Positions 34,118 through 45,003 of a stretch of 64,000 bases of DNA are shown here, piece by piece. The notes beneath the pieces are model-generated. The model worked only from the letters and a program-made list of their open reading frames with translations. It was not told the DNA's origin and made no database searches. Source of the stretch: Nemertoderma westbladi (Eukaryota; Xenacoelomorpha; Nemertodermatida; Nemertodermatidae); the NCBI GenBank assembly GCA_032718475.1, contig JAUCBJ010007335.1, forward strand, positions 1 through 64,000, given 5' to 3'. Position numbers and translations under genes: made by a program. The stretch's first letter is position 1, and each line of letters starts with the position of its first letter.

Positions 34118-36185
34118 ATGCTATCTTCCCGGTAAGAAGATAGCATCCAACTCAAGTGCGCTACAATTCCGCTGGATCCCGATCTATTATCGGGTGTGGG
34201 GTGGGTATATTTTTTTTCGGAGTCGGCTTTCCAGGCCGCTCCCTATGGGTATGATGTCACTACCCTCTGGCGTCTCGTGTCGGGCCGATCGTGCGCTTCT
34301 CTCACACAATTTTTGTTTCCCCAACACTCTCACCATTCTACTCCAACTCTCGCATACCCGCGGACCTCCTCGTCCCACACTCTTCCTCTCACTTCTCCTC
34401 CCCCACACTTGAATTGCGCCCACGCTCTCTTCGCACTCCGCACTATTACCTCTCCACTCTCTTGTCACTCCCTAAGGCTTTAATCTCTAATGCTACCCCT
34501 GTGCTATCATACTATCTACCTTATCTAACTTACTAACTCTAACTTCCCTAACTCTAACTAACTCCTAACTCTACTAAGTCTACTAACTCTTTTCTAACTC
34601 TGACTCTTACTACTTCTAGCTCTAACTGAGAGCCTCTAACTTTCTACTGACTCTAACTCTCTACTAAGTCTAACTAACTCCTACGAACTTTCTACTTCTA
34701 CTAACTCTAGTTGACTCCTCCGAGTCTACCAACTCTGCTAACTAGCTCTACTAACTCTACTCCACTAGCTCTGCTAACTCTACTAACTAGCTCTGCTAAC
34801 TCTACTCCACTCTTCTAACTACGTGGCGCTTGCGGTGCCCACAACCACTCTACTATCTGGCACCCTATGTGCCCTTCTACTACTCAGCTACCTCTCTAGC
34901 TCTACTACCTGGCACCCTATGTGCCCCCTCTGCTCTACTCTACTACCTGGCACCCTATGTGCCCTCTCTACTTACACTACTACCTCTCTAACTTACTACC
35001 TGGCACCCTATGTGCCCGTCTCTACTCTTTTCTACTACCTGGCACCCTATGTGCCCTCTCTACTACACTACTACCTCTCTAACTTACTACCTGGCACCCT
35101 ATGTGCCCGTCTCTACTCTTCTACTCTCTGGCACCCTATGTGCCCGTCTCTACTCCTCTACATCCCCTTTACGTCTCATCGCCTACACGTGACGCTCTGA
35201 GTGCCGGCAGAGTGGGTACGTTAATTATGTGAACTACTACTGACTCTACTAACTCTACTAACTCTCTTCTAACTCTACTAACTCTTTTTGTGCCCGGCAC
35301 CTCTTGTGCCCGGCACCTTCTAACTCTACTAACTGGCACCCTATGTGCCCTCTCTACTACTCTACACTATCTCTAACTCTCTAACTCTACTACCTGGCAC
35401 CCTATGTGCCTTCTCTACTACTCTACTCTATCTCTAACTCTCTAACTCTACTACCTGGCACCCTATGTGCCCGTCTACTACTCTACTCTTTTTGTGCCCG
35501 GCACCTCTTGTGCCCGGCACCCACCCTAATTAACATACCCTGCTCTTACATCAAACACGTCATCACGCCCGTGCCCCACTAAGTTCAGCGCATTCCCTAC
35601 TAACTCTAACTACGTGGCGCTTACGGTGCCCACAACCCTCTACTGCTACTACTAACACCCCTAACTAGCGGTACTACGTACCCTCTTACTACTCTAGCTC
35701 TCTCTACTAGCTAGCGGTACTACGTACCCTCTAACTCTTACTCTAACTAGCGGTACTTACGTACCCTCTAACTCTAACTACCTAGCGGTACTTACGTACC
35801 CTCTAACTCTACTAACTAGCGGTACTTACGTACCCTCTAACTCTCTTCTACTAACGGTACTACACGTACCCTCCTACTAACTCTTCTACTAACGGTACTA
35901 CACGTACCCTCCTACTAACTCTTCTACTAACGGTACTACACGTACCCTCCTACTAACTCTTCTACTAACGGTACTACACGTACCGTCCTACTAACTCTTC
36001 TACTAACGGTACTACACGTACCCTCCTACTAACTCTTCTACTAACGGTACTACACGTACCCTCCTACTAACTCTTCTACTAACGGTACTACACGTACCCT
36101 CCTACTAACTCTTCTACTAACGGTACTACACGTACCACCCTTTAACTAACTAACTAACTCTTACTACCTAACTTCTACCTACTCT
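34118..36185 (-). repeat. Array of short hairpins downstream of gag
   Basis: On the plus strand this is CTAACT-rich DNA punctuated by about 25 short inverted repeats. Examples are GGCAC-CCTAT-GTGCC (about ten copies, 34859-35470), GGCAC-CTCTT-GTGCC (near 35300 and 35500), GGCGC-TTGCG-GTGCC (34826) and GGTAC-TTAC-GTACC or GGTAC-TACAC-GTACC (35660-36137). The stem is 5 bp and the loop 3-5 bases in nearly all. Stem changes are matched on both arms (C:G to T:A). The region replaces pol and would be a 3' untranslated region in the element RNA. Open frames here are low-complexity and not supported. Confidence 0.8.
35850..36137 (-). repeat. 38-bp tandem repeat with GGTAC/GTACC stem
   Basis: Eight units with ACGGTACTACACGTACC at 35854, 35892, 35930, 35968, 36006, 36044, 36082 and 36120, almost identical to one another. 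This is the most homogeneous part of the hairpin array and probably its newest expansion. Confidence 0.92.
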
Positions 36186-36213
36186 ATTATTTAATTATTT
36201 TTAATTAAATAAT
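36186..36213. repeat. 12-bp AT stem-loop at the gag stop
   Basis: ATTATTTAATTA-TTTT-TAATTAAATAAT is a perfect inverted repeat. The gag stop codon (TAA on the minus strand, 36207-36205) lies in one arm. It separates gag from the hairpin array and could act in RNA processing or be chance in AT-rich DNA. Confidence 0.7.
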
Positions 36214-39200
36214 TATTTTATATTTTGTGCGTGGGAAGGGCGTCTCGCCCTCATTCCCACCCCCCTCAGTCCAAAACTTTGGACGACTAAAAACTCTCAG
36301 GTGCCCCTTCTTCCAGTAGGCACTCTCCTGCTGCCCTCCTATACGTCCTCTAACTCTTCGCCACACTCTCTTCGGTGCCACCTTTGCTGGCCTCCCCCTT
36401 CGTATGTGCGCTGGCATTAGAGCCCTCGACGACCCCCGCTCGTCCCTCGGTATACGCGGTGTCTGCCCGTGCAATGCCCCCTCGCACTGTGTCCGTCCTG
36501 CGTGTGTATGCAACACGCCTCCTCCTACTTTCCCGACTCCCTTATGTTTGCTAATGGGCTTCTCTGCCCCTGGTTTAGTCCTTTCATATCCTCTCCCTTT
36601 CCAACACTCTCCGGATCTGTGTCCTTTTACCACACATCGATGACATAGTCCGTTTGCGTCTGTGTAGGCTACACGATCTCGTTTGGGCAACGCTTGCCAG
36701 TACTTGCAACTCCTGGTCTTATGGGTTCCGTCCCGATGTAATTGACATTGGAATCCTGGATTATAGCGTTTCCTGTATAGTCCTTCACGTATCGCGCTTA
36801 GGTTTATATGTACCGATCTAATGTTTTGGTTGTCTAAACTCGGCCTACTGGGTATATTGGGATTGTGTTTATTTTTGGTGTTATTTTCTTTCTGTCCCTG
36901 CCACGGTGTGGCCCTGCTCCCAGCTAACTGTGGACTAGCAGTCCCCTGTACGGCCGCGTGTGGTATTGACTGTCCGCACGACCTGTTCTCGTCCAAGGGG
37001 TTCGATGTTCTCGCTCCTATTGGGGTATATTGTCGATATTGTGATGGGGGAATGTCACCCTGTCCCCCCCCCCAGCCGGTATGTTTGGTACTGGGGTTGA
37101 TGTTAATACATTGGGGCCCATACGTCTATCTCTAATAACTCTCCCCTCCCCTGGATATATGTTATGTCCCTGTGTATTATAGTCATGCTGCTGTACCGAT
37201 ATAGGCCTACCTACCTCTCGCCTACCTACCGGTATGTACTCCGCGACTTCCGGGTTTAATCCCGTCGTTCGCGCTACCCCATCGCCTACTCTATCTCTCC
37301 CAGCATGACCTATAATAGTATGTGCAGTAAGGCCTACAGTATGTCCTGCAGTCTGCATGTGCCCTTCCGAACCGAAGCTTATTCTTCGCGAATCTCGAAT
37401 CTCCCCGCGACTACTGCACTCTCGATCGGCAGCTATATCCCGTCGGGAAGCTTCTCTTCGATCCCCTCTCCTGTTCTCGACTTTGTATTGGTACCTCCTG
37501 TACCCCTCTCTTGGCGTGCGGTGCGTTTCTCCGGGGCGACGGCAATCTCCCGAAGTTCGACCCCACTGGCTCCCTGACTCCATCTCTACTGTCGACGGTC
37601 CGTTATCCGTCCTCGCACTGCTATCGTTCGTGGCGACACTTCTTCTACTATCTTCTCTTCTTCTCTTTTCTGTGTAGTATTCCGGCTCGTGAGATCTCTC
37701 GTCGACCTCCTGGTTAAACTCCACTCTTCCTCCTCCCTCTTCTAATCGGGCTCGACGCTTCGTCTGCCCTCTCGCGACGTCAACCTGCCTCTCTCTACTC
37801 GATCGCACGCCGCTGGGGATACTCGCAATCCCCCTATTACTCTCCGTCGCCGGGTGTTGCGGTTTACCTGATTCGGCCCGCGCATTATCCGCTGACGGCT
37901 GTGGGACACTCTCTGCCCCCCCTCTCTCTCTACTAATCTCTCGCGGTGGGGTGCCCGTAGCCCCCCCCCACCCGCCACTTCTAACTTCACTATTTCTTAC
38001 TACACTTCTATACCCCTCTTGTGGGGCATTCTCTGCCCCCCCTCTCTCGCCACTAATCTTATGTGGTGGGGCGCTCGTAGCCCCCCCCCCCCCACTCGCC
38101 ACATCTTACTTCACCATCTCTTACTTCGTCTCTACACCCCTCTCTGGTCGACGCACTGTCTCTACTACGGCTGGGTCTATTCACCCCCGCCTCTCTCTCT
38201 ACTACTGCGTGGCCCACCAGGCCCACTTCGGGTTGGCTCAACCCCGCTACCTTCTGCCTACCAACTACGTGGCCTACCAGGCCGCCGTCGGGTTGGCTCA
38301 ACCCTGCCACTTCCTGCCTACTAACTACGTGGCCTACCAGGCCACCGTCTGCCGGGTTATGTACGTCCGACACGCTCATATTAATAGCACCATTCCCAAT
38401 ATTATTTGTTAAATCAATTAGATTATTAGAATTTGAAACAGGATTATTATTTAAATTATTTAAATTACTTAGATCACTACTATTCTCTAAACTTAAATTA
38501 TTATCCGAATTATTTTGCGGGTTTGAATTGAAATTATTATTTAGAATATTTGTATTTAAATTTAAATTACTACTACCCGGTAAAATATTATTTCCTGTAA
38601 TAAAGGGATTAGGGTTATTTACTACGGTACTATTAACATTAACTGTCTCTAACGTACTACTACTACACCCCCCGCCCGTACGGCTACACCAGTTCTGGCT
38701 CTCTCGCCCGGTGCCTGTAAGTGGGGGCTCACTCTCTGATATCTCCAACCGCGCCAGTTGTAGTCGGCGCTGGTCTAATTTGGCTTGATATTGCGCAAGC
38801 CCGCCTAGCACGGCATGCAAATCATCCCGCCTGCGCTCACCCTCTATCCCCCACTCTCGCATATTCTGCTCGGCCAACTCTGCCTCTCTCGCAATCGTCT
38901 CAAGCTGCCTCGCCGGCTCGCTCTCTACACCCATCTCTAGCTCTCTACACTCCTTGGCTCTCTCTCTACACTCCTCGGCCCTCTCTCTACACTCCCTCTC
39001 CAACTCTCCTACCTTCTCTGAGAATGCGGTTTCCTCTCTCAATCGTCTCTCTAACTCATTCTGCTCTGTCACAACCATTTCTAATTTATACGCCATGCGT
39101 TCACTCTCTCGCACCCGTCTTTCTTTTACGGAGGATGTAGCAGACTTATCGGTTGCGACGGACTCCCGTCGCCCCTCCGTCCCACTAACTTTCCCCCGCC

Positions 39201-39930
39201 TCCCGGAACTTCCTCCGACCGACGAGACCGAATCCTCGGGTTTAACCTCGGATTCGCCCTCCTCAGGTCTCTTCCAACCCACTAATTTTGTATCCTGGGC
39301 ATCGACTAAGTATGGCCCTATGTACACTACACTAGGTTCCATACCCCCACATTCCCACAGTTTAAACAGTTCGAAGGCAACTCCCCACGCCCTCAACTCT
39401 GCTAGTTCTCTCTGTCCAGAACACACTAGGTGATCAAAGTATCTGTTCGACTCACCTAGTCGCTTTCTCAGTCTCACCTCGTCTATCTTCGCCCCCTCCT
39501 TGGCCTCCTTTAGTAGTTCCCGGGTCGCGTTGTAGGCCCGTCGAAGTCGATCAGAAACCCCGACGTCCTCGTCGCCGACCTCTCCTCTGTCTCTCCGGGT
39601 CCGACGTCGTACCGACGGCCCCACCGTTGCCGTTCCGGTGGACCGTTCGTCGTCCTCGGCCTGTGGCTGGCCGGTGACATCGGTATGTCGACCCTCGCTC
39701 CGCGTCGACTCGTCTCTTTCTCCCTCGACCTCGTTCTCTCTATCCTCCGGCTCGAGTCCCTCTCCTCTCAACTCGGATTCTGATTCCAGACGGTCCTCCT
39801 CATCTTGGACTTCCGGGTCACCCGTTACCGATGGCTCCGGCGTCGTGGGCCTATACCGCCTGGTCGCGGCCTCGCGGATCGTTTGATCTTCGTCCGGGGT
39901 CCGCGTCGGTGTCTCGCCCGATTCACTCAT
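36205..39930 (-). CDS. Gag-like protein, split by two poly-G frameshifts
   Basis: ATG at 39930-39928. Coding runs in three overlapping frames: 39930-38059, about 38102-37017, and about 37070-36205. In order: an acidic, disordered N-terminus; a helical region with LVCSGQRELAELRAW; a coiled coil (repeated ECRERA units); an Asn-rich stretch (about 38400-38640); three repeats of GGLVGHVV-type sequence; Gly/Arg-rich repeats; and a C-terminal zinc region with CQLHRDGTHKTRSC and CHRCVVKGHRSGEC (C-X2-C-X4-H-X4-C). This zinc layout resembles BEL/Pao Gag. The frame changes fall in runs of 13 G (38081-38093) and 10 G (37064-37073), where 12 and 11 (or 8) would keep frame, and together they restore the first frame. 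Repeat units of the protein continue across the first run, so the join is real. Confidence 0.75.
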
Positions 39931-40009
39931 CTCGTTTGTGGCTGATGATTCGGCTAGCTAGGTTGCAGTTCTTAGAGTTTAACTAGGGCGGCAGCTCGGA
40001 TTTAGTTAC

Positions 40010-40560
40010 TGTGACGGGATCCAGGAGGGATCCCGATTTATCCGATGTGGTATTTAGTCCACGCGTCCCCGCCGTGTATAAGAGTGAAATAAAGATAACT
40101 GAGTTCTGAAGTTCGGTGTATAATAATAGGTTATAGGATATAGATATATTGTGAATTATACGGTAGGCGGGATACGCTAACTAAAGTCCCGTGATCCCCT
40201 AACTAAACTAATTGACTGTACCCTACGCTAGCACTGCTGCACTGAGATAACTGAATCACTGATTAATAGGTTATTGGTTATATTGCACGGTGGCCTTACT
40301 GCTACTCAATCGATGCCATTCCCCCCTCTGATTGGTTAATACCCTTGTTGGCGCCCCGTGGAGTATTCCCGTTCACTCCACCTGTTCTCCTTGGGTTAGG
40401 GGTTTGGCCCCTGACCCTCTATTGTGTGTGTCTCCTTTGGGGCCTATTGTCCCCGTTTACTGGGCTGACACGAGGTTGATTGGTAATCAACCTCGTGCTC
40501 CCAATATTGCTTTATGGCTCACTCTATGGGTTTGTGTTAGCGGAATTGGATAAGCTAACA
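40010..40560 (-). repeat. Gag-only element, 5' LTR
   Basis: The 5' LTR in the element's minus-strand reading. GTAACTAAATCCG follows it in that direction; this does not begin with the TGG usual for a tRNA primer site, so the priming mode is unclear. GGACT of the satellite follows at 40561. Confidence 0.93.
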
Positions 40561-43343
40561 GGACTGTATATATATTTATTCCAATCGCTACTTCTACTTA
40601 CTTGTACAGGACTGTATATATATTTATTCCTATCGCTACTTCTAATTACTTGTACAGGACTGTATATATATTTATTCCAATCGCTACTTCTACTTACTTG
40701 TACAGGACTGTATATATATTTATTCCTATCGCTACTTCTAATTACTTGTACAGGACTGTATATATATTTATTCCTATCGCTACTTCTACTTACTTGTACA
40801 GGACTGTATATATATTTATTCCTATCGCTACTTGTACAGGACTGTATATATATTTATTCCTATCGCTACTTCTACTTACTTGTACAGGACTGTATATATA
40901 TTTATTCCTATCGCTACTTCTACTTACTTGTACAGGACTGTATATATACTTACTTGTACAGGACTGTATATATACTTACTTGTACAGGACTGTATATATA
41001 TTTATTCCTATCGCTATTTCTACTTACTTGTACAGGACTGTATATATATTTATTCCTATCGCTACTTCTACTTACTTGTACAGGACTGTATATATATTTA
41101 TTCCTATCGCTACTTCTACTTACTTGTATAGGACTCTATATATATTTATTCCTATCGCTACTTCTACTTACTTGTACAGGACTGTATATATATTTATTCC
41201 TATCGCTACTTCTACTTACTTGCACAGGACTGTATATATATTTATTCCTATCGCTACTTCTACTTACTTGTACAGGACTGTATATATATTTATTCCTATC
41301 GCTACTTCTACTTACTTGTACAGGACTGTATATATATTTATTCCTATCGCTACTTCTACTTACTTGCACAGGACTGTATATATATTTATTCCTATCGCTA
41401 CTTCTACTTACTTGTACAGGACTGTATATATATTTATTCCTATCGCTACTTCTACTTACTTGCACAGGACTATATATATTTATTCCTATCGCTACTTCTA
41501 CTTACTTGTACAGGACTGTATATATATTTATTCCTATCGCTACTTCTAATTACTTGTACAGGACTGTATATATATTTATTCCTATCGCTACTTCTACTTA
41601 CTTGTACAGGACTGTATATATATTTATTCCTATCGCTACTTGTACAGGACTGTATATATATTTATTCCTATCGCTACTTCTACTTACTTGTACAGGACTG
41701 TATATATATTTATTCATATCGCTACTTCTACTTACTTGTACAGGACTGTATATATACTTACTTGTACAGGACTGTATATATACTTACTTGTACAGGACTG
41801 TATATATATTTATTCCTATCGCTATTTCTACTTACTTGTACAGGACTGTATATATATTTATTCCTATCGGTACTTCTACTTACTTGTACAGGACTGTATA
41901 TATACTTACTTGTACAGGACTGTATATATATTTATTCCTATCGCTACTTCTACTTACTTGTATAGGACTGTATATATATTTATTCCTATCGCTACTTCTA
42001 CTTACTTGTACAGGACTGTATATATATTTATTCCTATCGCTACTTCTACTTACTTGCACAGGACTGTATATATATTTATTCCTATCGCTACTTCTACTTA
42101 CTTGTACAGGACTGTATATATATTTATTCCTATCGCTACTTCTACTTACTTGTACAGGACTGTATATATATTTATTCCTATCGCTACTTCTACTTACTTG
42201 CACAGGACTGTATATATATTTATTCCTATCGCTACTTCTACTTACTTGTACAGGACTGTATATATATTTATTCATATCGCTACTTCTACTTACTTGTACA
42301 GGACTGTATATATATTTATTCCTATCGCTGTTTCTACTTACTTGTACAGGACTGTATATATATTTATTCCTATCGCTACTTCTACTTACTTGTACAGGAC
42401 TGTATATATATTTATTCCTATCGCTACTTGCACAGGACTGTATATATATTTATTCATATCGCTACTTCTACTTACTTGTACAGGACTGTATATATATTTA
42501 TTCCTATCGCTACTTCTACTTACTTGCACAGGACTGTATATATATTTATTCCTATCACTACTTCTACTTACTTGTACAGGACTGTATATATATTTATTCC
42601 TATCGCTACTTCTACTTACTTGTACAGGACTGTATATATATTTATTCCTATCGCTACTTCTACTTACTTGTACAGGACTGTATATATATTTATTCCTATA
42701 ACTACTTGTACTTACTTGTACAGGACTGTATATATATTTATTCCTATCGCTACTTGTACAGGACTGTATATATATTTATTCCTATCGCTACTTCTACTTA
42801 CTTGTACAGGACTGTATATATATTTATTCCTATCGCTACTTGCACAGGACTGTATATATATTTATTCCTATCGCTACTTCTACTTACTTGTACAGGACTG
42901 TATATATATTTATTCCTATCGCTACTTCTACTTACTTGTACAGGACTGTATATATATTTATTCCTATCGCTACTTATACTTACTTGTACAGGACTGTATA
43001 TATATTTATTCCTATCGCTACTTCTACTTACTTGTACAGGACTGTATATATATTTATTCCTATCGCTACTTCTACTTACTTGTACAGGACTGTATATATA
43101 TTTATTCCTATCGCTACTTCTACTTACTTGTACAGGACTGTATATATATTTATTCCTATCGCTACTTCTACTTACTTGTACAGGACTGTATATATATTTA
43201 TTCCTATCGCTACTTCTACTTACTTGTACAGGACTGTATATATATTTATTCCTATCGCTACTTCTACTTACTTGTACAGGACTGTATATATATTTATTCC
43301 TATCGCTACTTGTACAGGACTGTATATATATTTATTCCTATTA
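40561..43343. repeat. 48-bp satellite, block 4
   Basis: About 58 units. The variant order repeats that of block 3 at a fixed offset of 11470: CCTATCGGTAC at 30393 and 41863, and TGTATAGGACTG at 30490 and 41960. The left edge is set by the gag-only element; the right edge breaks within CCTAT and joins an LTR fragment. Confidence 0.97.
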
Positions 43344-44596
43344 CTGATTACTATTAGGCCTAGCCAACTTCCTGCTGCCTGTAGAGGTGGATTTGGTAAC
43401 TCGCTAGGTCTAAAGGACAAGGACTGCCCTTAGCGGTCCCTGGCCAACAGCAGTTATTACGAGCCTGAAAAGGACATCGGAAAGTCTGCTGCTTGTGTCA
43501 GGGATTTGCGACTGGAACCGACGACAGACCCCTAGCCAAGCCGTACTGGTTCCTGACCGATCCCTTCGGGGTGAAGAAAGGGTGGGACGGACACGCGAAT
43601 GGGTCGACTGACTAACAGAGGAAGAGTTCGACGAGGACTGCCTTCCTGGAGTGGGTTCCACGACTGGCGTTAGTACGAGCCTGAATAAGGACTCGGAAAA
43701 CCACCAACCGTTGGGGCTCACGACGGGCTGACAGACCCCTTGCCAAGCCGTACTGGTTCCCGATGACCGATCCCTTCGGGGTTCGGGAGGGGTGGGACAG
43801 ACACGCAATGGGGTCGAAAGACAAAGGTCTGGACTCTACTGGCCTACCGACTGTTCGGAGCAGTTTCTCGGCTGCCGAAGCGACTACGAGCCTGAATAAG
43901 GACTCGGAAAGCCTAGGTAATCGGGTTCCTGCGATAAACCGACGGACCCCTAGCCAAGCCGTACTGGTTCCTGATGACCGATCCCTTCGGGGTTCGGGAA
44001 GGGTGGTACGGACACGCGAATGGGTCCGCCGACATGACAGACCCCTAGCCAAGCCGTACTGGTTCCCGATGACCGATCCCTTCAGTGTTCGGGAGGGGTG
44101 GTACGGATACGCGACAGGGTCTACCGACTGGACCGACCCTTAGCCAAGCCGTACTGGTTCCTGATGACCGATCCCTTCGGCGTTCGGGAAGGGTGGGATG
44201 GACACGCAACAGGGTCGACCGACACCGACACTACGGCACCGAGACTAGGACCGAGGGAAAATCGGGGAACATTAGTTAGGCTAAAATCTGAGCGAACAGT
44301 GGGTAATTAAATAATGTACTGTAGGGATTTATATTGTCGTGTTATATTATTGTGAATATTTGGTGTATATTGGTTTGGGGAAGCCCAACTTATTCTCAAT
44401 CAAGGTTCAACTGTAGGGGAATTACATTAAAGAGTATATCCAACCAATGAAACTTTTCCTCAACCGCAATCTTGCATTTAAGAACGTATTCCTTCTCCAC
44501 TACCAATATCCGGTGACTGGCCGGGATTCCGTGGTCTGAAAAGTTCCGCCTCCAGCATCGGTGTTTTCCCCCATGGTGTCGGGAATAACGGCAACA
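43344..44596 (+). repeat. BEL-A copy 2 left LTR, 5'-truncated
   Basis: Corresponds to the LTR from about position 23670 of copy 1 onward and ends AACGGCAACA. The promoter part (TATA-like box) is missing, so this copy cannot be transcribed from its own 5' LTR. C(TTCG)G hairpin units are present, and it groups with the LTRs at 23444 and 54092. Confidence 0.88.
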
Positions 44597-44803
44597 AAAT
44601 TGAGAATAAGACGCGGCCAACTTCAACTGGTGGAATTTGGGAATCCTACAATACTCTTCAAACTCTCTCCGTGCTTACCCAGCACCCACTACGAGGAAAC
44701 TCTGGTATTTGAATTAAGACAAAGCCGTGGTTTAATCAATCGACAAACTCGATCTAATAAACTCGTAGTCGGCAGATCACATATAGAGAGTCGTTAACAG
44801 GGA

Positions 44804-45003
44804 ATGGAAGTATCGATCACACCCATTGACATAATCCAAGTTGAGCCAGGAATCTGGCACGTCGAGGTTGAAGTACAAGGAACGAACGTCGGACGATTCA
44901 GGATTACTGTTCGGGTAGTCCAAGCTGAGTACGAGAGCTACGAAGATCGCTTTATATACGACTTTATGACATCGCATATCTAGCTATCAACGAGGCGCTA
45001 GAA
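44804..45003 (+). pseudogene. BEL-A copy 2 small upstream ORF, frameshifted
   Basis: ATG at 44804 with the same VSITPIDIIQVEPGIWHVEV start as copy 1. An insertion near 44950 shifts the frame and it ends at a TAG near 44982. In copy 1 the ORF runs on to overlap the gag start. Confidence 0.6.

Larger units (their letters stand above)
33558..40560 (-). mobile_element. Gag-only non-autonomous LTR retrotransposon in the satellite
   Basis: Two 551-bp LTRs (33558-34108 and 40010-40560) differ at only a few positions. They are flanked by a perfect GGACT duplication (33553-33557 and 40561-40565) within satellite units. A polypurine tract GGGGGGGAG abuts the 33558-34108 LTR on the minus strand, and gag reads leftward, so the element is on the minus strand. 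The 5.9-kb interior has gag and a roughly 2-kb hairpin-repeat region. No protease, RT or integrase is present. Confidence 0.93.

Noticed and set aside
34187-35200. Short plus-strand ORFs in the gag-only element
   Set aside because: They come from CTAACT-rich and hairpin repeats on the strand opposite to gag and show no protein character.
36404-39886. Plus-strand ORFs opposite gag of the gag-only element
   Set aside because: They are antisense to a long gag frame; the polypurine tract and zinc knuckles fix the coding strand as minus.
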